Assembly (NCBI RefSeq): GCF_018613695.1
Contig: NZ_JAGGPR010000003.1
Coordinates: 582,372-646,371, forward strand
Direction of reading: 5' to 3'
Source: Arthrobacter sp. ISL-95
GTDB lineage: Bacteria; Actinomycetota; Actinomycetes; Actinomycetales; Micrococcaceae
Length of the DNA stretch: 64,000 nt
The notes under the pieces are model-generated. The model had not been told where the DNA came from. It worked only from the letters and a program-made list of their open reading frames with translations, and did no database searches. Below are positions 24,455 through 33,709 of this stretch, in pieces (the first letter of the stretch is position 1; each line of letters starts with the position of its first letter). A program made the translations under genes and the position numbers.

Positions 24455-25771
24455 ATGAAGAAGACAGCAAGCACTCCTATACCGCGCAGGCTGGTCTTAG
24501 GAGGGGCAGCGGTGGCGGCAGGGCTGCTCCTCAGCGCCTGTGGAGGAGGCGCCAGCTCCTCCGGCAACAGCGGCAGCGGCAGCAACGTAGAACTGAACTT
24601 CGTCTTCTGGGGTGATGCCAACCGGGCCAAGATGACCGAAGCTGCCCTGCGGATCTTTGAGAAAAAGAACCCTGGCATCACAGTGAAAACTGAATACCAG
24701 GACAGCGCACCCTATGCGGACAAACTCGCTACCCGGTTTGCCGGCGGCAACCCGCCGGACGTTCTGGCCATGGCCAACCGTAGTCTCCTGGAGTACGCCC
24801 AGCGCGGCACCCTCGCCGACCTCAAATCATTCCCGGAGCTGAACTTGGACAAAGTTCCGGAAACCACGCTGAGCCGAGGCGAGGTTGACGGGAAGCTCTA
24901 CGGCCTCGCCACAGGTGTAACAACCATCGGCGTTGTGATCAACAAGACCATCACGGACCAGGCCGGCGTCACCATCCCGGACGACAAAACGTGGAGCTGG
25001 GAGGATTATGCCAAGTTCGCCACGGAGGTTACCCAAAAGACCGGCGGGAAGGTCTACGGGGCGGGCTACGACGTCGCGACGGAAACCGGCCCTATCATTC
25101 TCGCCCGCCAACGAGGCGAGGATTTCTATACCAAGGACAACAAGCTCGGCGTCAGCGAAAAGACCATAGAGGACTGGTTCCAGTACAGCGTGGACCTCCG
25201 GAAGGCAGGCGGTTACCCGCCAGCGGGCTTCTTCGAGCAGATCGGAGGCTCCCCCGCACAGTCATACCTGGCGAAGGGCACCGTGGCTTCCCAAATCATC
25301 CCGATCAACAATTTCCGGGGCTACAACGAGGCCGTGGAGGGTGAAGTGGTCCTTCTGCGCGTGCCCGGAGAAACCACCGGCGAGCGCCGTGGCTACTCCG
25401 CGGATCCCACCATGCTGTGGTCAATCGCTGCCAAGTCCAAGCATCCCAAGGAAGCCGCAAAGCTGGTGGACTTCCTGACGAACGACGCCGAAGGTGCCGC
25501 CGAAGTCCTCACCCAGCGCGGTGTCCCCATCAACCCGGAGGTGGCGGATGCCATCACGCCCAAGCTGAACGCGGACGACAAGACGTTTGTGGACCTGATG
25601 GCAGCCATCCAGGAAGACGATCTGCCGCCCGCTTACGTGTATCCGAAAGGTGCCAGCGTTGTAGCCGACACCCTCAAGCAGCTCACCACTGAAGTGGAGT
25701 TCGGACGGGTCAGCCCCGCGGATGCTGCGAAGACCTTCATGGAGAAGAGCAATGCAGCAATCAATAAGTAG
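24455..25771 (+). CDS. Sugar ABC transporter substrate-binding lipoprotein (CUT1)
   Basis: 438 residues with a lipoprotein signal: basic N-terminus with RR at 11-12, hydrophobic stretch, lipobox LSAC with Cys29, then a Gly/Ser-rich linker. The rest is a type I extracellular binding protein (SBP_bac_1) with LNFVFWGDANRAKMTEAAL and FEKKNPGITVKTEY. AGAAAGG precedes ATG 24455; an in-frame ATG 55 codons earlier is rejected since it would bury the signal. It delivers oligosaccharides, probably from pectin or hemicellulose, to the two permeases downstream. No ATPase gene is in the cluster, so a shared MsiK-type ATPase is expected. Confidence 0.92.
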   Translation: MKKTASTPIPRRLVLGGAAVAAGLLLSACGGGASSSGNSGSGSNVELNFVFWGDANRAKMTEAALRIFEKKNPGITVKTEYQDSAPYADKLATRFAGGNPPDVLAMANRSLLEYAQRGTLADLKSFPELNLDKVPETTLSRGEVDGKLYGLATGVTTIGVVINKTITDQAGVTIPDDKTWSWEDYAKFATEVTQKTGGKVYGAGYDVATETGPIILARQRGEDFYTKDNKLGVSEKTIEDWFQYSVDLRKAGGYPPAGFFEQIGGSPAQSYLAKGTVASQIIPINNFRGYNEAVEGEVVLLRVPGETTGERRGYSADPTMLWSIAAKSKHPKEAAKLVDFLTNDAEGAAEVLTQRGVPINPEVADAITPKLNADDKTFVDLMAAIQEDDLPPAYVYPKGASVVADTLKQLTTEVEFGRVSPADAAKTFMEKSNAAINK

Positions 25772-25804
25772 GCCCGCAGCTACTTCCGAGGGGGCGGTGG
25801 CGTT

Positions 25805-26752
25805 ATGACAGTTCTGACCAAGCAGCCACCCGGAGCTCCGGCGCCAGCTGCGGCAGGCGGCAAACCGCGCATACGCCCGTCCCGGCGCAGGAAGCAGCGC
25901 TCTGGATATCTTTTCCTTCTCCCGTGGTTTCTGGGGATGTTGTTTACCGTCATTCCGTTCTTTGCCTCGCTGTACTTGGCCTTCACGGACTACAACCTCT
26001 TCACTGAGCCCAACTTTGTGGGACTGGCCAACTTCCAGGCCATGTTCGAGGACCCCCGGCTTATTCAGTCTCTGAAGGTCACTTTCATTTACACCTTCGT
26101 CTCGGTGCCTATCTCCCTGGCTGTTGCGCTGCTGGTCGCACTGGTGCTGAACCGGGGACTTCAGGGCTTGTCGATCTACCGTTCCGTCTACTACTTGCCT
26201 TCCCTGCTGGGTGGGAGCGTGGCAATCGTGATGCTGTGGCGTTACATCTTCGGCAACGACGGAATCGTCAACGGGTTCCTGGGCATGTTCGGGATCCAAG
26301 GGCCCGCCTGGGTCACTGATCCCCAGTTCTCCCTCAGCACCCTCATTGTGTTGAACGTTTGGACGTTCGGCTCCCCCATGGTGATCTTCCTTGCCGGCCT
26401 CCGGCAGGTCCCGGGGATGTATTACGAGGCTGCCTCGATTGATGGCGCATCCAAGTGGCGGCAGTTCCGCAGCATCACCCTGCCCCTGATCAGTCCCATC
26501 ATCTTCTTCAACCTCATCATGCAGCTCATCGGTTCGTTCCAGACGTTCACGCAGGGTTATGTGATGAGTGGAGGTACAGGCGGCCCGGCGGATTCCACAC
26601 TGTTCTACAACCTGTACCTGTACCAGAAGGGCTTCACCGAGTTCGAGATGGGGTATGCCTCGGCCATGGCCTGGCTGCTGTTGATGATCATCGCGATTTT
26701 CACGGCCATCAATTTCATCGCATCCAAGTTCTGGGTCTTCTACGACAATTAA
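25805..26752 (+). CDS. Sugar ABC transporter permease (MalF/UgpA type)
   Basis: 315 residues with six membrane spans after a Pro/Ala-rich, basic cytoplasmic N-terminus. The EAA loop that docks the ATPase is YEAASIDGASKWRQFRSITLP near residue 206. It lies 33 bases after the binding-protein gene and 9 bases before the second permease. It is the first half of the CUT1 import channel. Confidence 0.92.
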   Translation: MTVLTKQPPGAPAPAAAGGKPRIRPSRRRKQRSGYLFLLPWFLGMLFTVIPFFASLYLAFTDYNLFTEPNFVGLANFQAMFEDPRLIQSLKVTFIYTFVSVPISLAVALLVALVLNRGLQGLSIYRSVYYLPSLLGGSVAIVMLWRYIFGNDGIVNGFLGMFGIQGPAWVTDPQFSLSTLIVLNVWTFGSPMVIFLAGLRQVPGMYYEAASIDGASKWRQFRSITLPLISPIIFFNLIMQLIGSFQTFTQGYVMSGGTGGPADSTLFYNLYLYQKGFTEFEMGYASAMAWLLLMIIAIFTAINFIASKFWVFYDN

Positions 26753-26761
26753 GGCAACCCC

Positions 26762-27658
26762 ATGGCACTCCTTGATTTACCTCTTAAGCGCAAGCTGGCC
26801 AAGCAGGATCAACCCGAAGACGCCCTGACGGGAACCCCGGTTTCCCGCTTTTCACGGCATCTGATCCTTTGCCTGGTGGGGCTGGTGATGCTCTACCCGC
26901 TAATGTGGCTGATCTCCAGTTCGATGAAGCCCAGCAACGATATTTTCCGGCAGCTGGGCCTATGGCCGAAAAACTGGGACTTTTCCAACTATGCCCAAGG
27001 CTGGACAGCATTGGACCAGCCGTTCCACGTGTATCTCATCAACTCCATGGTGGTGGTGATCTTCTCCATCATCGGCAACATCTTCTCCTGCGCGTTGGCT
27101 GCGTACGCCTTTGCCCGGATGGAGTTCACCGGCCGGAAACTGTTCTTTGCCCTCATGCTGGGAACGCTGATGCTGCCGGGCCACGTACTCCTGGTTCCGC
27201 AGTACATCATTTTCTCCCAGCTCGGCTGGCTGGACACCTACCTGCCGCTGATCGTCCCCAACTTCATGGCCACCAACGCCTTCTTCATCTTCCTCATGGT
27301 GCAATTCATGAAGTCACTGCCCAAGGAACTGGACGACGCCGCCCAGATTGACGGGTGCGGGCCGTTCCGTACGTTCATCCGCGTTATCTTGCCCCTCTGC
27401 GTTCCGGCCATGGCTACCACTGCTATCTTCACGTTCATTTCCACGTGGAACGAGTTCTTTGGTCCGCTGCTCTACATCCAGAACCAGGACCTCTACACCG
27501 TTCCCTTGGCTCTTCGCGCCTTCATGGACTCGGAGGGGCAAAGCATGTGGGGTCCAATGTTCGCCATGTCAGTGGTGTCCATTGCCCCCATCATCGGCTT
27601 CTTCATTGCAGGGCAGAAATACCTGATCAACGGCATTGCAACCACCGGTCTCAAGTAG
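26762..27658 (+). CDS. Sugar ABC transporter permease (MalG/UgpE type)
   Basis: 298 residues, six spans, and an EAA loop ELDDAAQIDGCGPFRTFIRV near residue 185. The typical C-terminal span ends FFIAGQKYLINGIATTGLK. It is the partner of the upstream permease. It is followed after 78 bases by a pectate lyase gene in the same direction, so import and depolymerisation are probably expressed together. Confidence 0.92.
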   Translation: MALLDLPLKRKLAKQDQPEDALTGTPVSRFSRHLILCLVGLVMLYPLMWLISSSMKPSNDIFRQLGLWPKNWDFSNYAQGWTALDQPFHVYLINSMVVVIFSIIGNIFSCALAAYAFARMEFTGRKLFFALMLGTLMLPGHVLLVPQYIIFSQLGWLDTYLPLIVPNFMATNAFFIFLMVQFMKSLPKELDDAAQIDGCGPFRTFIRVILPLCVPAMATTAIFTFISTWNEFFGPLLYIQNQDLYTVPLALRAFMDSEGQSMWGPMFAMSVVSIAPIIGFFIAGQKYLINGIATTGLK

Positions 27659-27736
27659 CCACTGCCCAAGCAACACCGGCCTCAAGACAGACCACGCCCC
27701 GAACAAGATCATTCAGTCAAGACAAAGGAGTTTTGC

Positions 27737-29725
27737 ATGCGCCTGCGACACTTACTCGGCGCGGCCACCGCCGTCGTCATTCTTGGAAGCCTTACCGCTG
27801 TGCCGGCAAGGGCAGAGCCAATCCACACCGACACAGGGTGGTCCGCACCGGCCGCCCTGTGGAAGCAGGGGCCCGATGGGTTCGCATCCCTGCCAGGCAA
27901 CGGGCTGGAAGGGACCACGGGCGGCCAGGCGGGTCGGCATGTCAGTGCCTCGTCACTGGAGGACCTCAAAGCCTATGCCGCGGCCGAGGAGCCGCTGGTC
28001 ATCTTCCTCAAAGGCACCATCACCGCCCAGGATTACGTCAAGATCCCCGTGACCTCGAACAAGAGTTTCATCGGTACCGGAGCCGGGGTGGAACTGGTCA
28101 ATGCCGGCTTCAAACTCATCAACGTTTCCAACGTGATCTTCAGGAACTTCACTGTGCGCGATTCCTATATTCCGGGCGACTGGGACGGGAAGCGCCCGGA
28201 CAACGACCGCGACGGCATCCAGCTTGATACCTCGCACCACGTCTGGGTGGACCACATGAAGTTTGAGCGCATGGGCGACGGCATGATCGATACCCGCAAG
28301 GACTCGGACTACTTGACGTACTCATGGAACGTCTTCGCGGACAACAACAAAGCACTGGGCGTCGGCTGGACCGCTAACGCCATAACCCGTATGACCATTC
28401 ACCACAACTGGATCAGGAACACTACCCAGCGGAACTTCAGCCTGGACAACACCGCCGCCGCGCACGTTTACAACAACTACCTGCAGGACATCGGCCAGTA
28501 CGGCATGATGGGCCGTAACGCAGCCAAGGTGGTTCTGGAGGATAACTACTTCACCGCTGTTGCCGATCCTGTGGTGGCCAAGGACCCCGCTACTGAAATC
28601 GTCAACCGTGGCAACATCTTCGATTCCACCCGTGGACGCAAGGATAACGTGGGCAGCGCCTTCGACCCCACGCAGTTCTACGCCTACTCCAAGGACAACG
28701 CCGCCACCGTGCCCGGCTTGGTCTCTTCCAGCGCCGGGCCGCGTGGCAGCCATGGAAACACAGCACCGAACACGACGGCGGAGGTCACGGTCGCGCTGGA
28801 CGGCACCGGCGACTTCGCCAGCGTGCAGGCCGCCCTCGGCTCGATTCCGGTGGGCAACACCAAGCCCCGAACCATCACCATCAAACCCGGCTTCTACAGG
28901 GAAGCGGTGAACATCTGGGCTGATCGGCCCAACGTGACGCTGCGGGGAGCGACAGGTAACCCGGCCGACGTCGTGATTTCCTATGACACCCCGGCAAATG
29001 GCGCCAAATTTTTTGGCGGCACATGGGGCGCAGCCGGCAGTGCCACGCTCAACGTCCTGGCCGAACAAACCACCATCCGTAACCTCACAGTGGAGAATGC
29101 CTACGACGAAGCTGCGAATGGCGGGAGCCAGGCCCTCGCAGTACGCACCGTGGCGGACAAGGTACTTTTCGAGAACACCAGATTCCTGGGAAACCAGGAC
29201 ACCTACCTCGCAGACACCACGGGCCGCGACGCGACTGCCCGCACCTTTCTGAAGAACTGCTACATCGAGGGTGACGTGGACTTCCTCTACGGCCGTGGCA
29301 CCGCGGTTTTTGACGGCTGCACCATCCACTCCCTGGACCGCGGCAGCGATACCAACAACGGTTACATCGTGGCGCCCAGCACCAAAAACTCCAACCCGTA
29401 CGGCTTGCTGATCGTGAACAGCAACCTCACCTCCGACGCCGCCCCCGGAACGGTCAGCTTGGGACGCCCTTGGTTTGCCAGCAGCGACCCTGACGCTCAC
29501 CCCATGGCTGTCATCCGCGATTCGAACCTGGGCAGTCACATCGCCGTGCAGGGCTGGTCGGACATGAGCGGACATGCGTGGACTGAAGGACGCTTCGCTG
29601 AGTACAACAACACTGGGCCCGGCGCGCACATCAACGAGTTCCACCCACAGCTCACTCCCCAGGAGGCCCCGAAGTTCACCAAGGAGACCTTCCTCGGTGA
29701 CTGGACTCCGGCGGCGGGTGCTTGA
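27737..29725 (+). CDS. Secreted two-domain pectinase: PL1 pectate lyase fused to CE8 pectinesterase
   Basis: 662 residues with a Sec signal peptide (about 1-27, cut after ARA). Residues 40 to about 335 are a PL1 beta-helix with DNDRDGIQLDTSHHVWVDH (Ca2+/active region) and HHNWIRN...R. From about 349 (VTVALDGTGDFASVQAAL) to the end is a complete CE8 pectin methylesterase with GNQDTYL near 484, DVDFLYG near 512 and LGRPW near 574, so the two Asp, Gln and Arg residues are present. One protein would de-esterify pectin and then cleave it. It precedes a paralogue whose CE8 part is truncated. The short linker between domains is rich in Gly/Ser/Thr/Asn. Confidence 0.9.
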   Translation: MRLRHLLGAATAVVILGSLTAVPARAEPIHTDTGWSAPAALWKQGPDGFASLPGNGLEGTTGGQAGRHVSASSLEDLKAYAAAEEPLVIFLKGTITAQDYVKIPVTSNKSFIGTGAGVELVNAGFKLINVSNVIFRNFTVRDSYIPGDWDGKRPDNDRDGIQLDTSHHVWVDHMKFERMGDGMIDTRKDSDYLTYSWNVFADNNKALGVGWTANAITRMTIHHNWIRNTTQRNFSLDNTAAAHVYNNYLQDIGQYGMMGRNAAKVVLEDNYFTAVADPVVAKDPATEIVNRGNIFDSTRGRKDNVGSAFDPTQFYAYSKDNAATVPGLVSSSAGPRGSHGNTAPNTTAEVTVALDGTGDFASVQAALGSIPVGNTKPRTITIKPGFYREAVNIWADRPNVTLRGATGNPADVVISYDTPANGAKFFGGTWGAAGSATLNVLAEQTTIRNLTVENAYDEAANGGSQALAVRTVADKVLFENTRFLGNQDTYLADTTGRDATARTFLKNCYIEGDVDFLYGRGTAVFDGCTIHSLDRGSDTNNGYIVAPSTKNSNPYGLLIVNSNLTSDAAPGTVSLGRPWFASSDPDAHPMAVIRDSNLGSHIAVQGWSDMSGHAWTEGRFAEYNNTGPGAHINEFHPQLTPQEAPKFTKETFLGDWTPAAGA

Positions 29726-29726
29726 G

Positions 29727-31190
29727 ATGGCGGACGCACAAGAAATGAACATTCGACGCCGGACCCTCCTTTCCGCTGGACTCGCTGCCGGAACCTTGGC
29801 CTCCGCCGTCCTGCTCGGCCCTGCAAACCCAGCGGTTGCAGCAAAAGGTGCGCCATCCGGCGTCGACTCCAACGGATTCAGGGAAGCCGGGCTGCCAATT
29901 AGCCGCGGGCGCGCCGGCGCCTGGACGGAGACACCGGTGGGATTCGCCGGCGTCGCATCCCAGGGTCGCGCCGGCACCACAGGTGGGACCGGGGGCAGGC
30001 TGGTCCATGCCAGCACACCGGAGGAGCTCCGTGTGTTCGCGAAGAGCCCCGAACCGCTGGTAGTGATCCTGCACGGCGAGTTGGTGTTCGCGGAGTACGA
30101 GAAATTGACTGTGACCTCCAACAAGTCCTTACTCGGCGCAGGCGAAGGGGCCGCAGTAGTCAATGCGGGATTCAAACTGGTCAATGTCGCCAACGTCGTG
30201 TTCCGAAACTTCACGGTCCGGGACTCCTACATCCCCGGGGACTTCGTGGGGAAACGCCCTGACAATGACAGGGACGGAATCCAGATGGACACCAGCACTC
30301 ACGTCTGGGTGGACCATTTGCACTTCACCCGGTTGGGCGACGGCCTGGTGGATATCCGGAAAGACTGCGACAACGTCACGCTGTCCTGGAACGTCTTTTC
30401 AGACCACAACAAGGCCCTCGGAGAGGGCTGGACCCAGAACGTAGTCACCCGGCTGACACTGCACCACAACTGGATCCGGAACACGCACCAGCGCAACGCC
30501 AGCCTGGACAACACGGCGGCATCGCATGTCTACAACAACTACCTGGAGAACATCTCCAGCTACGGCATGCTCGGGCGGAACGCTGCCCTGCTGCTGGTGG
30601 AAGGAAACTACTTCCGGGACGTTCGGAACCCGCTTCATCATCAAGGGCCCGGCGGTGCGCTGGTGGCCCGAAATAATTTATTCGAGAAGTGCACCGGGAA
30701 CACCGGCCAGGAACGGGGCATAGCGTTCGACGTCCCCTACTCCTATGACCTGACGCCCACCAAGGCAGTTCCGGCGCTGGTGCGTGCTTTCGGTGGACCT
30801 TTGGGCGGGACGGAACCCGCGCTCCGGGAGGTCATCACCGTGGCACTCGACGGAACCGGTGATTTCGCCAGGAACCGCGCCGCCGTCGGTGCAATCCCTA
30901 CGAATAATCCAACGGCTGTCACCGTGCTGCTGCAACCCGGCGTCTATCACGAGCCATCGGTCATTTGGGGTGACCGCCGGAACATCACCCTGGCCGGGGC
31001 AACGGGAAATGCAGGGGACGTGGTTCTGTCCAACAGCGAAGGTGTCACGCTTCTGGTGGCGGCGGACGGCTCGGTGCTGAGGGATCTCACCGTCACATCC
31101 GATGTCCCGCAGTCCGGCCATGTCCTCCTCATCACCGGAAGGGGCGTGACGCGCTCCAACGTAACAGTGCTCAACGGCACGGCAGGGTAA
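29727..31190 (+). CDS. Secreted PL1 pectate lyase with truncated CE8-like C-terminus
   Basis: 487 residues. The N-terminus carries a twin-arginine type signal (NIRRRTLLSAG, then a hydrophobic stretch ending PAVAA). The PL1 domain is close to that of the upstream gene (DNDRDGIQMDTSTHVWVDH near residue 178; HHNWIRNTHQRNASLDNTAASH). From about residue 367 (VITVALDGTGDFARNRAAV) it repeats the first roughly 120 residues of CE8 and then stops, so the Gln, Asp and Arg catalytic residues of pectinesterase are missing. The tail is likely structural or a relic. ATG 29727 follows the preceding stop by one base, and an ATG five codons on is an alternative start. Tandem duplication of the upstream gene is the simplest origin. 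Confidence 0.88.
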   Translation: MADAQEMNIRRRTLLSAGLAAGTLASAVLLGPANPAVAAKGAPSGVDSNGFREAGLPISRGRAGAWTETPVGFAGVASQGRAGTTGGTGGRLVHASTPEELRVFAKSPEPLVVILHGELVFAEYEKLTVTSNKSLLGAGEGAAVVNAGFKLVNVANVVFRNFTVRDSYIPGDFVGKRPDNDRDGIQMDTSTHVWVDHLHFTRLGDGLVDIRKDCDNVTLSWNVFSDHNKALGEGWTQNVVTRLTLHHNWIRNTHQRNASLDNTAASHVYNNYLENISSYGMLGRNAALLLVEGNYFRDVRNPLHHQGPGGALVARNNLFEKCTGNTGQERGIAFDVPYSYDLTPTKAVPALVRAFGGPLGGTEPALREVITVALDGTGDFARNRAAVGAIPTNNPTAVTVLLQPGVYHEPSVIWGDRRNITLAGATGNAGDVVLSNSEGVTLLVAADGSVLRDLTVTSDVPQSGHVLLITGRGVTRSNVTVLNGTAG

Positions 31191-31195
31191 GGAGG

Positions 31196-31224
31196 AAGTC
31201 CGGATAAAAGGGAAGTCTGGACTT
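31196..31224 (+). terminator. Possible terminator after the pectinase genes
   Basis: AAGTCCGGA / TCTGGACTT pair over nine positions (one G-T) around an 11-base loop, six bases after the stop of the second pectate lyase. Only a short T-run follows. Confidence 0.4.
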
Positions 31225-31288
31225 TAATACTAAGGAGACTTAGCATTTTTAGCGTGTAACGACAGCTAGCTGTTGGAGGCGGCGAGAA

Positions 31289-32434
31289 ATGCGAGCGATG
31301 GTGTACCGCGGCCCTTACAAAATCAGGGTCGAAGAGAAAGATATCCCCCCGATTGAGCATCCCAATGACGCGATTGTCCGGGTGACCAGCGCGGCCATCT
31401 GCGGCTCAGACCTTCACCTGTATCACGGCATGATGCCGGACACCCGGGTGGGGATGACCTTCGGGCATGAATTCGTGGGAGAGGTCCACGAGGTCGGCTC
31501 ATCGGTGGAAAACCTGAAAGTGGGCGACCGCGTCATGGTGCCCTTCAATATCTACTGCGGATCCTGCTACTTCTGCGCCCGCGGCCTGTATTCCAACTGC
31601 CACAACGTCAACCCGAACGCGACGGCGGTGGGCGGCATTTACGGTTACTCCCACACCGCCGGTGGTTACGACGGCGGCCAGGCGGAGTTTGTGCGCGTGC
31701 CGTTCGCCGACGTCGGACCCACCAAAATACCCGAGTGGATGGATCAGGAAGACGCGGTGATGCTCACCGATGCTCTCCCCACCGGCTACTTCGGGGCACA
31801 ACTGGGCGACATAGAGCAGGGTGACACTGTGGTGGTTTTCGGGGCCGGGCCTGTGGGTCTCTACGCAGCGAAGTCGTCATGGTTGATGGGCGCGGGACGC
31901 GTGATCGTGATCGACCATCTTGAGTATCGGCTGAAGAAGGCCCGGGAGTTTGCCCATGCGGAAACGTACAACTTCACTGAATACGACGACATTGTGGTGG
32001 AGATGAAGAAGGCCACGGACCACCTCGGCGCGGACGTGGTGATTGACGCCGTCGGAGCTGAAGCCGACGGCAACCTGACCCAACACATCACGTCCTCCAA
32101 GTTCAAACTGCAGGGCGGCTCTCCTGTTGCCTTGAACTGGGGCATCGATTCCGTGCGCAAAGGCGGGACTGTATCGGTGGTGGGCGCTTACGGTCCGATG
32201 TTCAGCGCCGTGAAATTTGGCGACGCCATGAACAAGGGGTTGACGCTGCGGATGAACCAGTGCCCTGTGAAGCGACAATGGCCCCGGCTCTTTGAACACG
32301 TCCGGAACGGCTATCTGAAGCCCAGCGACATCATCACCCACCGGATTCCGCTGGAACACATCGCCGAGGGGTATCACATCTTCTCGGCCAAGCTGGATGA
32401 CTGCATCAAGCCGATCGTGACCACCGCCGCCTAG
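31289..32434 (+). CDS. Zinc-dependent alcohol dehydrogenase, formaldehyde-dehydrogenase-like
   Basis: 381 residues of the medium-chain dehydrogenase family. Catalytic zinc ligands are Cys38 (ICGSD) and His60-Glu61 (GHEFVGEV). The structural zinc site is C90, C93, C96 and C104 (YCGSCYFC...NC). The Rossmann motif is VFGAGPVG near 188. The inserted segment VGGIYGYSHTAGGYDGGQAEFVRVPFADV is typical of the glutathione-independent formaldehyde dehydrogenase/threonine-dehydrogenase-like subgroup. ATG 31289 is preceded by GGAGGCGGCGAG. It is followed after 32 bases by a hypothetical gene in the same direction. The substrate is not determined. Confidence 0.88.
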   Translation: MRAMVYRGPYKIRVEEKDIPPIEHPNDAIVRVTSAAICGSDLHLYHGMMPDTRVGMTFGHEFVGEVHEVGSSVENLKVGDRVMVPFNIYCGSCYFCARGLYSNCHNVNPNATAVGGIYGYSHTAGGYDGGQAEFVRVPFADVGPTKIPEWMDQEDAVMLTDALPTGYFGAQLGDIEQGDTVVVFGAGPVGLYAAKSSWLMGAGRVIVIDHLEYRLKKAREFAHAETYNFTEYDDIVVEMKKATDHLGADVVIDAVGAEADGNLTQHITSSKFKLQGGSPVALNWGIDSVRKGGTVSVVGAYGPMFSAVKFGDAMNKGLTLRMNQCPVKRQWPRLFEHVRNGYLKPSDIITHRIPLEHIAEGYHIFSAKLDDCIKPIVTTAA

Positions 32435-32466
32435 ACGGCCGGACCGGGCTTAAAGGGAGAAATATC

Positions 32467-33048
32467 ATGCCGTACACAGCAGAAAGGCCGCAACCGCGGC
32501 CGACGCCCGAGGAGCTCCGGGCCAAGATCCCGGGCTGGGGCGTAGACCTGGACCCCAAGGACCGGCCGGCTTTCCCCCGCGAGCAGCGCGGAATTCCCAC
32601 CGGAGCGCATTGGGACTTTCCGGAGCGCCAGGAGGAAAAGTGGCCCCGGGAACGCTCCATTGAGCACAAGTTCCTGACACCTGTTTTTGGAACGTCCACC
32701 CCACCAAAGGGTGTCTCAGGCGCCATACGGAAGTACGCCTACAAGTACAGCGAAGGTCGGGCCGCGCACTGGCTGCTCCTGATCGGAGCGGACCGAGTGG
32801 ATGCGTGGGAGAACCACCTGCGATCGTTCGTCACGCTCCGCCCGGACAACCCGATCACCGAAAGCGGGGTGCTGAGTGAGTTCAAGAACCACGGCATGGC
32901 GTCGCGGTGGGGAAGGAAGCGGGCGGACACCAAGCACCAGTGGATGGACCCGATCATTGTTGCGGGTCCATGGCTCTTAACAGGTACCGGCGTGGTTCTG
33001 GCGCTCAAAGGCATCACCAAAGCAGTTCGAAAAGCCCGCCGCCGCTAA
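32467..33048 (+). CDS. Hypothetical protein, 193 residues
   Basis: Not recognised. It begins with a proline-rich charged stretch (about 1-60, with many PxP and ERQEEKWPRE). A central region (about 75-140) has YAYKYSEGRAAHWLLLIGADRVDAWENHL. The C-terminus has one likely membrane segment (IIVAGPWLLTGTGVVLAL, about 160-178) followed by a basic tail KAVRKARRR, consistent with a tail-anchored inner-membrane protein facing the cytoplasm. AAAGGGAGA precedes the ATG. It is probably co-transcribed with the zinc dehydrogenase. Confidence 0.75.
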   Translation: MPYTAERPQPRPTPEELRAKIPGWGVDLDPKDRPAFPREQRGIPTGAHWDFPERQEEKWPRERSIEHKFLTPVFGTSTPPKGVSGAIRKYAYKYSEGRAAHWLLLIGADRVDAWENHLRSFVTLRPDNPITESGVLSEFKNHGMASRWGRKRADTKHQWMDPIIVAGPWLLTGTGVVLALKGITKAVRKARRR

Positions 33049-33118
33049 CCCAACCAAGTAGCAGCAGAGGCCGGATTGAGCTTCCAACACGGCCTCTGCT
33101 GCTACCTAATGGTGGGTT
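33047..33118. terminator. Bidirectional hairpin, dispersed family 1 (member B)
   Basis: Sixteen perfectly paired bases, GTAGCAGCAGAGGCCG (33058-33073) with its complement at 33090-33105, around a 16-base loop. Outer arms AACCCAACC/GGTGGGTT add pairing. It sits between the convergent hypothetical and universal-stress genes and touches the latter's stop. Confidence 0.75.
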
Positions 33119-33548
33119 ACGCCTCGACGTCCGTGTTCACGATGTACACGTCGCAGGGAGCACCGTGCGCCACGCTGTTGGCGATGCTGCCCAGGACGCG
33201 GCCAAGGCCCTTCATGCGCTTGTTGCCTACAACGATCAGTGAGGCGCTGTTGGTCTCGGCGTAGTTGATGAGGGCGTTGGCCGGAGTTCCGCGGGCTGCG
33301 AAGTACTTGATGTTGCCGGCGGGGACGTCCAGCTCTTCGGAGACTTTGCGGGCCACGTATTCCGCGGAGTCGGCCGAGGAAACGGTGATGCGGTCGCTGC
33401 CGCTGCCGAATTCTTCGATGCGGTCATCGGAGAAGCCGCTGATCACGTGCAGTTCGGCGCCGAGTGCGGTGGCGAACTTCGCTGCTGCCACTGCTGCGCG
33501 TTTAGCCGTCTCGCTGCTGTCAACGCCGACCACAATAACTTCTGACAT
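33117..33548 (-). CDS. Universal stress protein (UspA family)
   Basis: 143 residues: VIVVGVDSSETAKRAAVAAA at the N-terminus and the ATP-binding motif G-2x-G-9x-G-S/T at VGNKRMKGLGRVLGSIANSV near residue 112. It is a soluble single-domain Usp of the ATP-binding type. AGGAG lies before ATG 33548; the frame is open 14 codons further without a ribosome site. It is divergent from an SDR gene. Such proteins accumulate on starvation or oxidative stress. Confidence 0.92.
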   Translation of the reverse strand: MSEVIVVGVDSSETAKRAAVAAAKFATALGAELHVISGFSDDRIEEFGSGSDRITVSSADSAEYVARKVSEELDVPAGNIKYFAARGTPANALINYAETNSASLIVVGNKRMKGLGRVLGSIANSVAHGAPCDVYIVNTDVEA

Positions 33549-33709
33549 GAGTACTCCTGGTTGGTGGGGATTCACTAGGTGCTGCTGCAAGAAATCTACA
33601 CTCGATCACCCTGCGCCGGGATGACCCTTTTGCACCGGGAGTGTTTACGTCCGGAATCGCTGGGTAGGGATAAATCATCGGAACGATTACCCGACCGAAA
33701 GGCAAGACC

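Noticed and set aside
28322..30214. A 630-codon open frame on the minus strand across the pectate lyases
   Set aside because: It is the antisense of two clear secreted pectinases with intact motifs; no family resemblance, a by-product of high GC codon bias.
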